DNA from: Pseudonocardia benzenivorans CB1190
GTDB taxonomy: Bacteria; Actinomycetota; Actinomycetes; Mycobacteriales; Pseudonocardiaceae
Direction of reading: 5' to 3'
Assembly: GCF_000196675.2 (NCBI RefSeq)
Contig: NC_015312.1
Coordinates: forward strand, 5,782,501-5,846,500
DNA: 64,000 bases
Shown here in pieces: positions 1-13,516 of the stretch. The translations under genes were made by a program, and so were the position numbers. Below the pieces are notes generated by a model that saw only the letters and a list, made by a program, of their open reading frames with translations, searched no databases and was not told where the DNA came from. Numbering within the stretch: the first letter of the stretch is position 1; every line of letters starts with the position of its first letter.

Positions 1-397
1 TCGCCCGCCGGAACGCGACCCGGTTGGACAGCTGCTCGGCGACGCCCTGCGCGACGAGCTGCGCGTCGGACTCCGCGTTCTTGACCTCGAGGATGTTGAG
101 CTGGACCTGCTTCTTGGTCAGCTTCTCGAGTGCGCCGCGGATGCGGTCGGCCTCGGCGCCGCGGCGGCCGATGACGATGCCGGGACGCGCGGTGTGGATG
201 TCCACGCGGACGCGGTCGCGGGTGCGCTCGATCTCGACCTTGGAGATGCCGGCCCGCTCCATGCCCTTGGAGAGCATGCGGCGGATCTCGACGTCCTCCT
301 TGACGTACTCGGCGTACTGCTTGTCCGCGTACCAGCGGGACTTCCAGTCAGTGGTGATACCGAGCCGGAACCCGTGCGGGTTGATCTTCTGCCCCAT
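1..397 (-). CDS. rpsC: 30S ribosomal protein S3 (uS3), N-terminal part, cut by window edge
   Basis: S3 helps form the mRNA entry channel of the small subunit. The visible 132 residues begin MGQKINPHGFRLGITTDWKS, the standard S3 start, and run through the KH-domain region with the motif ARPGIVIGRRGAEADRIR. The rest of the gene lies beyond position 1. The ATG (395-397) shares one base with the rplV stop (TGATG), so the two are translationally coupled. It is the eighth gene of the S10 operon here. Identification is secure; only the 3' end is missing. Confidence 0.97.
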   Translation of the reverse strand, partial: MGQKINPHGFRLGITTDWKSRWYADKQYAEYVKEDVEIRRMLSKGMERAGISKVEIERTRDRVRVDIHTARPGIVIGRRGAEADRIRGALEKLTKKQVQLNILEVKNAESDAQLVAQGVAEQLSNRVAFRRA

Positions 398-828
398 CAG
401 CGGGCCCTCCCCTTCGCACCACGACCGCCGCGTCCGCCGGCCTTGGCGACCGGCCGGGACTCGACCTCGATGGTGATGTGGCTCGTGCGCTTGCGGATCC
501 GGTAGGCGCGACCCTGCGCGCGCGGCCGGATGCGCTTGAGCGTCGGGCCCTCGTCGACGTAGGCCACGGCCACCACGAGGGTGTCGGGGTCCATGTCGAA
601 GTTGTTCTCGGCGTTCGCCGCGGCGCTCGCCACGACCTTGGCCACCGGCTCCGCGGCGGCCTGCGGCGAGAACCGCAGGACGCTGAGAGCCTCGGCGACC
701 GGACGCCCCTTGATGAGCTCGACCACGCGCCGCACCTTGGTCGGCGACATGCGGACGAACCGTGCCCTGGCGAACGCGCGAGCGGGCTCGAGCGCGGCGC
801 CGGCGGTGTCCTGGCTGGTGTCAGCCAT
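397..828 (-). CDS. rplV: 50S ribosomal protein L22 (uL22)
   Basis: L22 lines the peptide exit tunnel. The 143-residue product shows the conserved ARFVRMSPTKVRRVVELIKG near residue 25 and the beta-hairpin region with PRAQGRAYRIRKRTSHI near residue 105. An N-terminal acidic/Ala tail and a basic GGRGGRGAKGRAR C-terminal tail extend the core, as often seen in actinobacteria. It lies 37 bp after rpsS and overlaps rpsC by one base. Confidence 0.97.
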   Translation of the reverse strand: MADTSQDTAGAALEPARAFARARFVRMSPTKVRRVVELIKGRPVAEALSVLRFSPQAAAEPVAKVVASAAANAENNFDMDPDTLVVAVAYVDEGPTLKRIRPRAQGRAYRIRKRTSHITIEVESRPVAKAGGRGGRGAKGRAR

Positions 829-865
829 GTGTTTCCACCCTCTCCTGGCTGCTACTCGTGTCCGC

Positions 866-1147
866 TCAGCGCCTGCGCGCCTTGCGGTCGTCCTTGATGT
901 GGCCCCGGAAGGTCCGCGTGGGCGCGAACTCCCCCAGCTTGTGGCCGACCATCGCGTCCGACACGAACACCGGCACGTGCTTGCGGCCGTCGTGCACCGC
1001 GATCGTGTGGCCGATCATGTCGGGGATGATGGTGGACCGGCGGGACCAGGTCCGGATGACGGTCTTCTTGCCCGACTCGTTGAGCGCGTCCACCTTCTTG
1101 AGCAGGTGGTCGTCCACGAACGGGCCCTTCTTCAGGCTGCGCGGCAT
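866..1147 (-). CDS. rpsS: 30S ribosomal protein S19 (uS19)
   Basis: S19 sits in the head of the small subunit, next to S13. The 93-residue protein begins MPRSLKKGPFVDDHLLKKV and contains TWSRRSTIIPDMIGHTIAVHDG and the VSDAMVGHKLGEFAPTRTF signature, at normal length. It starts 16 bp after rplB in the S10 operon. An AGGTAAAG-like ribosome binding site lies just upstream of the ATG. Confidence 0.97.
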   Translation of the reverse strand: MPRSLKKGPFVDDHLLKKVDALNESGKKTVIRTWSRRSTIIPDMIGHTIAVHDGRKHVPVFVSDAMVGHKLGEFAPTRTFRGHIKDDRKARRR

Positions 1148-1163
1148 GTCTTTACCTCCCTGC

Positions 1164-1997
1164 TCAGCGCTTCTTGCCGGTACGACGCCGGCGGACGATC
1201 AACTTGTCGGACGGCTTGGTGCGGCGGGTACGCCCCTCGGGCTTGCCGTTGGGGTTGACCGGGTGGCGACCACCGGAGGTCTTGCCCTCACCACCACCGT
1301 GCGGGTGGTCGACCGGGTTCATGGCGACACCGCGGACGGTCGGGCGCTTGCCCTTCCACCGCATGCGGCCTGCCTTGCCCCAGTTGATGTTGGCGTGCTC
1401 GCTGTTGCCCACCTCGCCGATCGTCGCGCGGCAGCGGACGTCGACGTTGCGGATCTCGCCGGACGGCATGCGCAGCTGCGCGTAGGGCCCGTCCTTCGCG
1501 ACCAGCTGGACGCTCGACCCCGCGGAGCGGGCGATCTTCGCGCCGCCGCCGGGGCGGAGCTCGATCGCGTGCACCACGGTGCCGGTCGGGATGTTGCGCA
1601 GCGGCAGGTTGTTGCCGACCTTGATGTCGGCCTTCGGACCGGCCTCGACCTTGTCGCCCTGCTTGAGCCGCGCCGGCGCGATGATGTAGCGCTTCTCGCC
1701 GTCGGCGTAGTGCAGCAGCGCGATGCGCGACGTGCGGTTCGGGTCGTACTCGATGTGCGCGACCTTGGCCGGGATGCCGTCCTTGTCGTTGCGCCGGAAG
1801 TCGATCAGCCGGTACGCACGCTTGTGACCGCCACCCTGGTGGCGCGTGGTCACCTTGCCGTGTGCGTTGCGGCCGCCCTTGTTGTGCAGCGGACGCAGCA
1901 GCGACTTCTCCGGTGTGGAACGCGTGATCTCGGCGAAGTCGGAGACACTCGAGCCGCGGCGCCCGGGAGTGGTCGGCTTGTACTTGCGGATACCCAT
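1164..1997 (-). CDS. rplB: 50S ribosomal protein L2 (uL2)
   Basis: L2 is a primary 23S rRNA binder needed for peptidyl-transferase activity and subunit joining. The 277-residue product has the expected MGIRKYKPTTPGRRGSSVSD start and the conserved C-terminal VRGVAMNPVDHPHGGGEGKT, including the histidine linked to peptidyl-transferase function. It is spaced 16 bp from both rplW and rpsS. Confidence 0.98.
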   Translation of the reverse strand: MGIRKYKPTTPGRRGSSVSDFAEITRSTPEKSLLRPLHNKGGRNAHGKVTTRHQGGGHKRAYRLIDFRRNDKDGIPAKVAHIEYDPNRTSRIALLHYADGEKRYIIAPARLKQGDKVEAGPKADIKVGNNLPLRNIPTGTVVHAIELRPGGGAKIARSAGSSVQLVAKDGPYAQLRMPSGEIRNVDVRCRATIGEVGNSEHANINWGKAGRMRWKGKRPTVRGVAMNPVDHPHGGGEGKTSGGRHPVNPNGKPEGRTRRTKPSDKLIVRRRRTGKKR

Positions 1998-2013
1998 GGG
2001 TCTGCTCGCTCCC

Positions 2014-2313
2014 TCAGCTCGCCCGGCCGCCGAACACGTCGATCGCCTTGCTGTCCTCGGACAGCGTGACGATCGCGCGCTTGGTGTCCTTGCGCTTGCC
2101 GTAGCCGGTGCGGGAGCGCTTGCGCTTGCCCGGGCGGTTCAGCGTGTTGACGCTGAGCACCTTGACCCCGAACACCTTCTCCACGGCGATCTTGATCTGG
2201 GTCTTGTTCGCGTCCGGGCGGACGACGAAGGTGTACTGGCGCTCGTCGAGCAGCCCGTAGCTCTTCTCCGACACCACCGGCGCGAGCAGGATGTCGCGCG
2301 GATCCGCGATCAC
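2014..2313 (-). CDS. rplW: 50S ribosomal protein L23 (uL23)
   Basis: L23 lies at the exit tunnel and docks trigger factor and SRP. The 99-residue protein has DPRDILLAPVVSEKSYGLLDE at the start and the long-loop segment NRPGKRKRSRTGYGKRKDTKRA. The start overlaps the rplD stop by four bases (ATGA), indicating coupled translation. Confidence 0.97.
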   Translation of the reverse strand: MIADPRDILLAPVVSEKSYGLLDERQYTFVVRPDANKTQIKIAVEKVFGVKVLSVNTLNRPGKRKRSRTGYGKRKDTKRAIVTLSEDSKAIDVFGGRAS

Positions 2314-3236
2314 TTGCTCTCCTCCTCAGCGACCTTGCGCTGCGACGCCGGCAGGGCGAAGCCCGCGGCCTCCGCGTCCGCCTCCGTGGCGAACCACACC
2401 TCGGCGACCGTGCGGTCGTAGAAGGCGGAGCCCGGCACGTGGTACAGCTTCGAGTCCTCGTTGCCCTTGATCGGGAAGCCCTCGGGGGCGACCGACACGT
2501 CGTCGAGCGGCGCGTGGCTGCCGGGACCGTGCGGTGCCGGGGCGCTGCCCGCGGCGTCGGCCTTGAGCAGGCCGACCTTCGCGGCGCGGCGCTTCGACGG
2601 CGCGGCCGCGACGGGGCCGGCGAGGAAGGCCTCGAGCGCCGCCGACGTGAACAGCACGTCGTCGTTGACCAGCACGTCGTAGGTGTTGAGCTGGTCGGGC
2701 GCGATCAGGTGCACCTGCGGCAGGTTGCGCAGGCTCAGCAGGTTCACCGAGTCGTCGCGGTCGACGACCGCGAGCACCCGCGCCTCGGCGCCGACGACGG
2801 CCTCGAGCGCCTGGCGCGCGGCCTTCGTCGAGGGGGTGTCGCCGGTGACGATGGTCGACACGACGTGCACGCGACCGCCACGGGCTCGGTCGGAGAGGGC
2901 GCCACGCAGGGCGGCGGCCTTCATCTTCTTCGGGGTGCGCTGCGAGTAGTCGCGCGGCGTGGGGCCGTGCACGACGCCACCACCGGTGAACTGCGGCGCG
3001 CGGACCGAGCCCTGGCGGGCGCGGCCGGTGCCCTTCTGGCGGTAGGGCTTGCGGCCACCGCCGCGGACCTCGCCGCGGGTCTTGGTGTCGTGCGTGCCCT
3101 GGCGGGCCGCGGCCTGCTGGGCCACGACGACCTGGTGCATCAGCGGGATGTTCGCGGTCACGTCGAAGACGTGGCCGGGCAGCTCGACGCTGCCGTCCTT
3201 CTCGCCCGCGGCGTTCTTGACGTCGACGGAGCTCAT
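2310..3236 (-). CDS. rplD: 50S ribosomal protein L4 (uL4) with an extra C-terminal domain
   Basis: L4 binds 23S rRNA and lines the exit tunnel; in many bacteria it also represses the S10 operon. The core (about residues 10-210) has GTHDTKTRGEVRGGGRKPYR and KGTGRARQGSVRAPQFTGGG. At 308 residues it is about 90 longer than usual. The excess is an Ala/Pro linker and a compact module (about residues 250-295) with EGFPIKGNEDSKLYHVPG, then YDRTVAEVWF and EADAEAAGF. From memory this resembles the short actinobacterial domain that NCBI calls 'sunset', also seen appended to other ribosomal proteins. The function of the extension is unknown. Confidence 0.96.
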   Translation of the reverse strand: MSSVDVKNAAGEKDGSVELPGHVFDVTANIPLMHQVVVAQQAAARQGTHDTKTRGEVRGGGRKPYRQKGTGRARQGSVRAPQFTGGGVVHGPTPRDYSQRTPKKMKAAALRGALSDRARGGRVHVVSTIVTGDTPSTKAARQALEAVVGAEARVLAVVDRDDSVNLLSLRNLPQVHLIAPDQLNTYDVLVNDDVLFTSAALEAFLAGPVAAAPSKRRAAKVGLLKADAAGSAPAPHGPGSHAPLDDVSVAPEGFPIKGNEDSKLYHVPGSAFYDRTVAEVWFATEADAEAAGFALPASQRKVAEEESK

Positions 3237-3889
3237 TACTTCGCACCACCCTTCGCGGCCGTCTTGACGACGACCAGGGCGCCGCGCGGACCGGGCACGG
3301 CGCCCTTGATCAGCAGCAGGCCGCGCTCGGCGTCGACGCGGTGGACGGTGAGGTTCTGCGTGGTGACCCGCACCGAACCCATGCGACCGGCCATGCGCAG
3401 GCCCTTGAAGACGCGGCCCGGGGTCGCGCAGCCGCCGATGGAACCCGGCGAGCGGTGCTTGCGCTGGGTGCCGTGGCTGGCGCCGAGGCCCTTGAAGTTG
3501 TGCCGCTTCATGACACCGGCGTAGCCCTTGCCCTTGCTGGTGCCGACGACGTCGACAACGGCACCGGGCTCGAACACCTCGGCGGTGATCTCCTGACCGA
3601 GGGAGTACTCGCCCGCGTCGGTGGTGCGCAGCTCGACGGTGTAGCGCCGCGGCGTGACGCCGGCCTTGGCGAAGTGGCCCGTCTCGGGCTTGTTCACCCG
3701 GCGCGGGTCGACCGCGCCGAAGGCCAGCTGGACGGCGACGTAGCCGTCGGTCTCCTGGGACCGGATCTGGGTCACGACATTGGGTCCGGCCTGGACCACG
3801 GTGACCGGGACGACCCGGTTGTTCTCGTCGAATACCTGGGTCATCCCGAGCTTCTTGCCCAGGATCCCGGTGATCTGCCTGTCAGTCAT
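3236..3889 (-). CDS. rplC: 50S ribosomal protein L3 (uL3)
   Basis: L3 is an early-assembly 23S rRNA binder reaching toward the peptidyl-transferase centre. The 217-residue product has TGILGKKLGMTQVFDENNRVVP at the start and the central KGKGYAGVMKRHNF and GTQRKHRSPGSIGGCATPGR signatures, at normal length. Its stop codon shares one base with the rplD start. It is the second gene of the S10 operon, 13 bp after rpsJ. Confidence 0.98.
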   Translation of the reverse strand: MTDRQITGILGKKLGMTQVFDENNRVVPVTVVQAGPNVVTQIRSQETDGYVAVQLAFGAVDPRRVNKPETGHFAKAGVTPRRYTVELRTTDAGEYSLGQEITAEVFEPGAVVDVVGTSKGKGYAGVMKRHNFKGLGASHGTQRKHRSPGSIGGCATPGRVFKGLRMAGRMGSVRVTTQNLTVHRVDAERGLLLIKGAVPGPRGALVVVKTAAKGGAK

Positions 3890-3902
3890 CGCCTGGTCAG
3901 CC

Positions 3903-4208
3903 CTACTGGATGTTCACGTCGACGCTCGCCGGCAGGTCGATGCGCATGAGCGCGTCGACCGTCTTCGGCGTCGGGTCGAGGATGTCGATCAGCCGCTTGT
4001 GGGTGCGCATCTCGAAGTGCTCGCGCGAGTCCTTGTACTTGTGCGGCGAGCGGATGACGCAGTACACGTTCTTCTCGGTCGGCAGCGGCACCGGCCCGAC
4101 GACCCGGGCACCGGTGCGCGTCACCGTCTCGACGATCTTTCGAGCGGACGCGTCGATGGCCTCGTGGTCGTAGGCCTTGAGCCTGATGCGGATCTTCTGT
4201 CCCGCCAT
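3903..4208 (-). CDS. rpsJ: 30S ribosomal protein S10 (uS10), NusE
   Basis: S10 is both a small-subunit protein and the NusE antitermination and transcription-translation coupling factor that binds NusG. The 101-residue protein begins MAGQKIRIRLKAYDHEAIDA and has VVGPVPLPTEKNVYCVIRSPHK and SREHFEMRTHKRLIDI. It heads the S10 operon. A GAGGAC ribosome binding site lies immediately before the ATG. Confidence 0.98.
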   Translation of the reverse strand: MAGQKIRIRLKAYDHEAIDASARKIVETVTRTGARVVGPVPLPTEKNVYCVIRSPHKYKDSREHFEMRTHKRLIDILDPTPKTVDALMRIDLPASVDVNIQ

Positions 4209-4466
4209 GTCCTCGGTCGTCCTCTTCTTCCTACCGCTGCTTCACGGTTCACCGGGTCGCGCCCGCGAGGAGCCCCTCACCCGCTCTCGCCCTCCGGCGG
4301 CCATGGGCCACCGCTCGTTCCTCGGGCTCGCGCTCTGTTCAGGTCTCACTCCGTGGGCTCCGGTCCACGAGGTCGGGCGTGTCGCGCTCGTCCTGCAGAC
4401 TGGTCCCCGGGTCACGTGCACCCCACCGGGGGATGCTCGAAGTGCTGCTCGGGGGCTGGCATTGAA
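4209..4466 (-). promoter_or_regulatory. Leader/promoter region of the S10 operon
   Basis: This 258-bp stretch separates rpsJ from the tuf terminator and holds no plausible gene. By position it must contain the S10 operon promoter and leader. I could not pick out a convincing -35/-10 pair. Whether the E. coli-type L4-dependent control applies is not shown by the sequence. Confidence 0.5.
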
Positions 4467-4500
4467 CGCGGCGCGCGGGAGATGAGTCCCGCGCGCCGCG
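4467..4500 (-). terminator. Intrinsic terminator after tuf
   Basis: A perfect 14-bp GC stem (CGCGGCGCGCGGGA with its complement at 4487-4500) closes a six-base GATGAG loop about 60 bp downstream of the tuf stop. Only a weak T run follows, as is usual for high-GC actinobacterial terminators. It separates the str operon from the S10 operon. Confidence 0.85.
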
Positions 4501-4560
4501 GTCGACGCGCAACCCGTCAAGGATGCCACACCGCGGTGCGGCGCCCTCGACCGGGGGTAC

Positions 4561-5754
<1,194 letters not shown>

Positions 5755-5896
5755 TGCAGTGTCCTCCTGGACTGAGTTCCTTGTGTCCGCCGTGCTGACG
5801 GCAGGTCTTGGGTGGTGGAGCCGGGGTCCGGCGCCGGGTGGTGACGGGTGACGAGCCACCGGGCCGCGGACCTTACAGGTCCGCGGCCGATGCCTC

Positions 5897-7996
5897 TTAC
5901 TCGCCCGTCGCCTTCGCGATGATCTCCTTGGCCACGTTGGTCGGAACCTCCGCGTAGGAGTCGAAGACCATCGTGTAGTTGGCCCGGCCCTGGGTCCGCG
6001 ACCGCAGGTCGCCGACGTAGCCGAACATCTCCGACAGCGGGACCAGCGCCTTGACGATCCGGGCGCCCGCCCGCTCCTCCATGGCCTGGATCTGGCCACG
6101 GCGGGAGTTCAGGTCGCCGATCACGTCGCCCATGTAGTCCTCGGGCGTCGTGACCTCGACGGCCATCATCGGCTCGAGAATGGCCGGGTCGGCCTTGCGG
6201 GCCGCCTCCTTGAGCGCCATCGAGCCTGCCACCTTGAACGCCATCTCGGACGAGTCGACCTCGTGGTACTGACCGTCGAGCAGCGTCACCTTGATGCCGG
6301 TCAGCGGGTAGCCCGCCAGCACGCCGTACTGCATGGCGTCCTGGGCGCCGGCGTCCACGGACGGGATGTACTCCCGCGGCACGCGACCACCGGTGACCTT
6401 GTTCTCGAACTCGTACAGCGCACCGTCGGCCGTGTCGAGCGGCTCGAGCTTGATGATGACGCGGGCGAACTGGCCCGAGCCACCGGTCTGCTTCTTGTGC
6501 GTGTACTCGTACTTGTCGACCGTCCGGCGGATCGTCTCGCGGTAGGCGACCTGCGGCTTGCCGATGTTGGCCTCGACCTTGAACTCGCTCTTCATGCGGT
6601 TGACCAGCACCTCGAGGTGCAGCTCACCCATGCCGGCGAGGATGGTCTGACCCGTCTCGTCGTCGAGGGAGACCTGGAACGTCGGGTCCTCCTCGGCGAG
6701 CTTCTGGATCGCCGTCGACAGCTTCTCCTGGTCGGCCTTCGTCTTCGGCTCCACGGCGACCTGGATGACCGGGTCCGGGAACGTCATCGACTCGAGCACG
6801 ATCGGGGCCTGCGGGTCGCTCAGGGTGTCACCGGTGGTGGTGTCCTTGAGCCCGATGACCGCGTAGATGTGGCCGACAAGGGCCTCGTCGACCGGGTTCT
6901 CCTTGTTGGCGTGCATCTGGAAGATCTTCCCGATGCGCTCCTTGCGGTCCTTGGTCGAGTTCACGACCTGGGCGCCCGCGGCGACCCGACCCGAGTAGAC
7001 CCGGATGTAGGTCAGCTTGCCGAAGAACGGGTGCGCGGCGATCTTGAAGGCCAGCGCCGAGAACGGCTCGTCCTTCTCCGGCTTGCGGCTGGCCGCGGTC
7101 TCGCCGTCGGGCAGCGTGCCCTCGACCGGCGGGAGGTCGATCGGGGACGGCAGGTAGTCGATCACCGCGTCGAGCAGGGGCTGGACACCCTTGTTCTTGA
7201 ACGCCGACCCGCACAGCACCGGGTAGGCGCTGCGCTGGTTGACGATCCGGCGGATGCCGTGCTTGATCTGCTCGGTGGTGAACTCCTCGCCGCCGAGGTA
7301 GGCCTCCATCAGGTCGTCGTCGGTCTCGGCGACGGCCTCGACGAGCGCGGTGCGGTACTCCTCCGCGCGCTCCTGCAGGTCGGCCGGGATCTCCTCGACC
7401 GCGTAGTCCTCGCCCTTCTGGACCTCGCCGCGCCAGGTGAGGGCACGCATCTCGACAAGGTCGATGACGCCGATGAAGTCGTTCTCCGAGCCGATGGGCA
7501 GCTGGATCGGCAGCGGCTTGGCGCCGAGCCGGTCCTGGATCGTGCCGACGGTGAAGTAGAAGTCCGCGCCCAGCTTGTCCATCTTGTTGACGAAGCAGAT
7601 GCGGGGGACGTCGTACTTGGTGGCCTGCCGCCAGACCTGCTCGGACTGCGGCTCGACCCCCTCCTTGCCGTCGAAGACCGCCACGGCCCCGTCGAGCACC
7701 CGCAGGTTGCGCTCCACCTCGACGGTGAAGTCGACGTGCCCGGGGGTGTCGATCAGGTTGATCTGGTGGTCCTTCCAGAAGCAGGTCGTCGCGGCGGACG
7801 TGATCGTGATGCCGCGCTTCTGCTCCTCCTCCATCCAGTCCATCGTGGCCGCGCCGTCGTGGACCTCACCGATCTTGTAGTTGATCCCGGTGTAGAACAG
7901 GATCCGCTCGGTGGTGGTGGTCTTGCCGGCATCGATGTGCGCCATGATGCCGATGTTTCGGACCTTGCCCAGGTCCGTCAGCACGTCCCGTGCCAC
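5897..7996 (-). CDS. fusA: Translation elongation factor G
   Basis: EF-G is the translocation GTPase of translation. The 699-residue product starts with GTG and has MARDVLTDLGKVRNIGIMAH, the P-loop AHIDAGKTTTTERIL, RGITITSAAT, DTPGHVDFTVEVERN and NKMDKLGADF, then domains II-V ending with SEMFGYVGDLRSRTQGRANY. Length and motifs are those of the ordinary EF-G. It is third in the str operon, 44 bp after rpsG. Confidence 0.98.
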   Translation of the reverse strand: MARDVLTDLGKVRNIGIMAHIDAGKTTTTERILFYTGINYKIGEVHDGAATMDWMEEEQKRGITITSAATTCFWKDHQINLIDTPGHVDFTVEVERNLRVLDGAVAVFDGKEGVEPQSEQVWRQATKYDVPRICFVNKMDKLGADFYFTVGTIQDRLGAKPLPIQLPIGSENDFIGVIDLVEMRALTWRGEVQKGEDYAVEEIPADLQERAEEYRTALVEAVAETDDDLMEAYLGGEEFTTEQIKHGIRRIVNQRSAYPVLCGSAFKNKGVQPLLDAVIDYLPSPIDLPPVEGTLPDGETAASRKPEKDEPFSALAFKIAAHPFFGKLTYIRVYSGRVAAGAQVVNSTKDRKERIGKIFQMHANKENPVDEALVGHIYAVIGLKDTTTGDTLSDPQAPIVLESMTFPDPVIQVAVEPKTKADQEKLSTAIQKLAEEDPTFQVSLDDETGQTILAGMGELHLEVLVNRMKSEFKVEANIGKPQVAYRETIRRTVDKYEYTHKKQTGGSGQFARVIIKLEPLDTADGALYEFENKVTGGRVPREYIPSVDAGAQDAMQYGVLAGYPLTGIKVTLLDGQYHEVDSSEMAFKVAGSMALKEAARKADPAILEPMMAVEVTTPEDYMGDVIGDLNSRRGQIQAMEERAGARIVKALVPLSEMFGYVGDLRSRTQGRANYTMVFDSYAEVPTNVAKEIIAKATGE

Positions 7997-8040
7997 TGTC
8001 AGCTCTCTCCCTCAGCGGTTGGCGCGGACGATCGGGCCCG

Positions 8041-8511
8041 TCACCAGCGGTAGTGGGCGAAGGCCTTGTTGGACTCCGCCATCTTGTGCATGTCCTCGCG
8101 CCGCTTGACGCTGGCGCCGAGGCCGTTGCTCGCGTCGAGGAGCTCGTTCATGAGTCGCTCGACCATGGTCTTCTCGCGGCGCTGCCCGGCGTAGGACACC
8201 AGCCAGCGCAGGCCCAGCGTCGTCTGCCGGGTGGCGCGGACCTCGACCGGGACCTGGTAGGTCGCGCCACCGACACGGCGGCTGCGGACCTCGAGGGCCG
8301 GCTTCACGTTGTCCAGCGCCCGCTTCAGCGTGACGACGGGATCGGTGCCGGTCTTCTCCCGGGTGCCCTCGAGCGCGGCGTAGACGATGCGCTCGGCGAG
8401 GGAACGCTTGCCGTCCTTGAGGACCTTGTTCACCAGCTGGGTGACCAGCGGCGAGCTGTACACGGGGTCGGAGACCAACGGCCGCTTCGGTGCGGGGCCC
8501 TTGCGGGGCAT
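8041..8511 (-). CDS. rpsG: 30S ribosomal protein S7 (uS7)
   Basis: S7 nucleates assembly of the 30S head. The 156-residue protein starts MPRKGPAPKRPLVSDPVYSS and has RSRRVGGATYQVPVEVRATR and RWLVSYAGQRREKTMVERLM. It overlaps the rpsL stop by one base, so the pair is translationally coupled. Confidence 0.98.
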   Translation of the reverse strand: MPRKGPAPKRPLVSDPVYSSPLVTQLVNKVLKDGKRSLAERIVYAALEGTREKTGTDPVVTLKRALDNVKPALEVRSRRVGGATYQVPVEVRATRQTTLGLRWLVSYAGQRREKTMVERLMNELLDASNGLGASVKRREDMHKMAESNKAFAHYRW

Positions 8512-8885
8512 CAGCTCTTCTCCTTCTTCGCGCCGTAGCGGCTGCGGGCCTGCTTGCGGTTCTTGACGCCCTGCGTGTCGAGCGAACCGCGGACGATCTT
8601 GTAGCGGACGCCGGGCAGGTCCTTCACACGGCCGCCACGCACGAGCACGATGCTGTGCTCCTGAAGGTTGTGGCCCTCACCCGGGATGTAGGCCGTGACC
8701 TCGATCAGGCTGGACAGGCGGACGCGGGCGACCTTGCGCAGCGCGGAGTTCGGCTTCTTGGGGGTCGTCGTGTACACGCGCGTGCAGACCCCGCGGCGCT
8801 GGGGGCTGCCCTTGAGCGCGGCGGTCTTGGTCTTGGCGACCTTGTCCTGGCGGCCCTTGCGGACCAGCTGCTGGATCGTGGGCAT
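8511..8885 (-). CDS. rpsL: 30S ribosomal protein S12 (uS12)
   Basis: S12 controls decoding fidelity and is the streptomycin-resistance target. The ATG at 8885 gives the standard 124-residue MPTIQQLVRKGRQDKVAKTK start; sequence further upstream in frame is not S12-like. The two lysines that mutate to resistance are present as wild type, in TTPKKPNSALRK and GGRVKDLPGVRYK, so nothing here predicts streptomycin resistance. It is the first gene of the str operon. Confidence 0.98.
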   Translation of the reverse strand: MPTIQQLVRKGRQDKVAKTKTAALKGSPQRRGVCTRVYTTTPKKPNSALRKVARVRLSSLIEVTAYIPGEGHNLQEHSIVLVRGGRVKDLPGVRYKIVRGSLDTQGVKNRKQARSRYGAKKEKS

Positions 8886-9153
8886 GGACCGTGTGCTTCT
8901 TCCCGTCGGCGTGCTCGGCTGAACTTGCTCGTGCTGTTCGGGGCACGAGGGACCCTGAGGTTCCTGTATCCCGAGGTCGGGCGTGTCGCGCTCGGCGAGC
9001 CCCGCTCCAGGGCGGGGAAACCCTGACGGGAGTCCGAGCGGCCGTGGTCTTGGCCGACCTGCACTGCCAGACCCTGAGACGTACCTCTGGGGGCCGGCGC
9101 GCCGGAACGACGGACACACGGAGCTACCCGACCATGGTCGAGCGCAAGACAAC

Positions 9154-9183
9154 AGAGTACCCGGCCCTTGTCGAGAGGGTCAA
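9154..9183 (-). promoter_or_regulatory. Promoter of the str operon (rpsL-rpsG-fusA-tuf)
   Basis: On the minus strand TTGACC (9178-9183) and TACTCT (9154-9159) are separated by 18 bp, close to the actinobacterial housekeeping sigma consensus. Transcription would begin near 9147, giving a leader of about 260 nt before rpsL. The rest of 8886-9478 holds no supported gene. Confidence 0.65.
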
Positions 9184-9478
9184 AACGGGTCCGCTGTCGG
9201 CGACGGTCGGTCCCCGCAGCGTGCCCGAACGGCGTCGTACCCGCAAGCCGACTCACCCGCTCGCCGCTCGCGACCGCCCGCTCGTCGCACTTCTCACCCT
9301 GCTCCAGCAGGATCAACGCGCGCCGTTCCGCGAGAATTCCCCGCCTCGTCCCGCGCCTGCCGGCGCCGGGTCCGGCACCGTCGTCCCGGCTCCCGGACGT
9401 GAGAGCGGCCACTGCCCGTCCGCGTCGGCACTGAACGACGTGCCTGCCGGCCCTCGGATCCGGGCCGTGGAACGCCGA

Positions 9479-9521
9479 ACGGGGCCGGACACCGCCACGG
9501 GAGAGCAGTGCCCGGCCCCGT
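9479..9521 (-). terminator. Second hairpin terminator after rpoC
   Basis: A 10-bp stem ACGGGGCCGG (9479-9488) pairs with CCGGCCCCGT (9512-9521). An inner CAC/GTG pair extends it after one mismatch. It lies about 50 bp downstream of the rpoC stop and about 20 bp after a first hairpin, making a tandem terminator that isolates rpoBC from the str operon. Confidence 0.75.
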
Positions 9522-9539
9522 CCGGGACCGTCCTCGGCC

Positions 9540-9561
9540 GGGGCCCGCCGTCGCGGGCCCC
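9540..9561 (-). terminator. First hairpin terminator after rpoC
   Basis: GGGGCCCG (9540-9547) and CGGGCCCC (9554-9561) form a perfect 8-bp stem around a six-base loop, starting 10 bp past the rpoC stop codon. Confidence 0.75.
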
Positions 9562-9571
9562 GTCGCGACAC

Positions 9572-13474
<3,903 letters not shown>

Positions 13475-13516
13475 TATGTGAGTCCTCTGTTCCTTCGTTA
13501 CTCGGCTCTGGGCAGG

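Noticed and set aside
5755..6099. In-frame upstream extension of tuf by about 115 codons
   Set aside because: The extension is Arg/Ser-rich, overlaps the fusA 3' end, and the GTG at 5754 has a good ribosome binding site and gives the exact EF-Tu N-terminus.
9026..9478. Short plus- and minus-strand frames between rpsL and rpoC
   Set aside because: No ribosome binding sites or recognisable sequence; the region is explained by the str promoter, its leader and the rpoC terminators.
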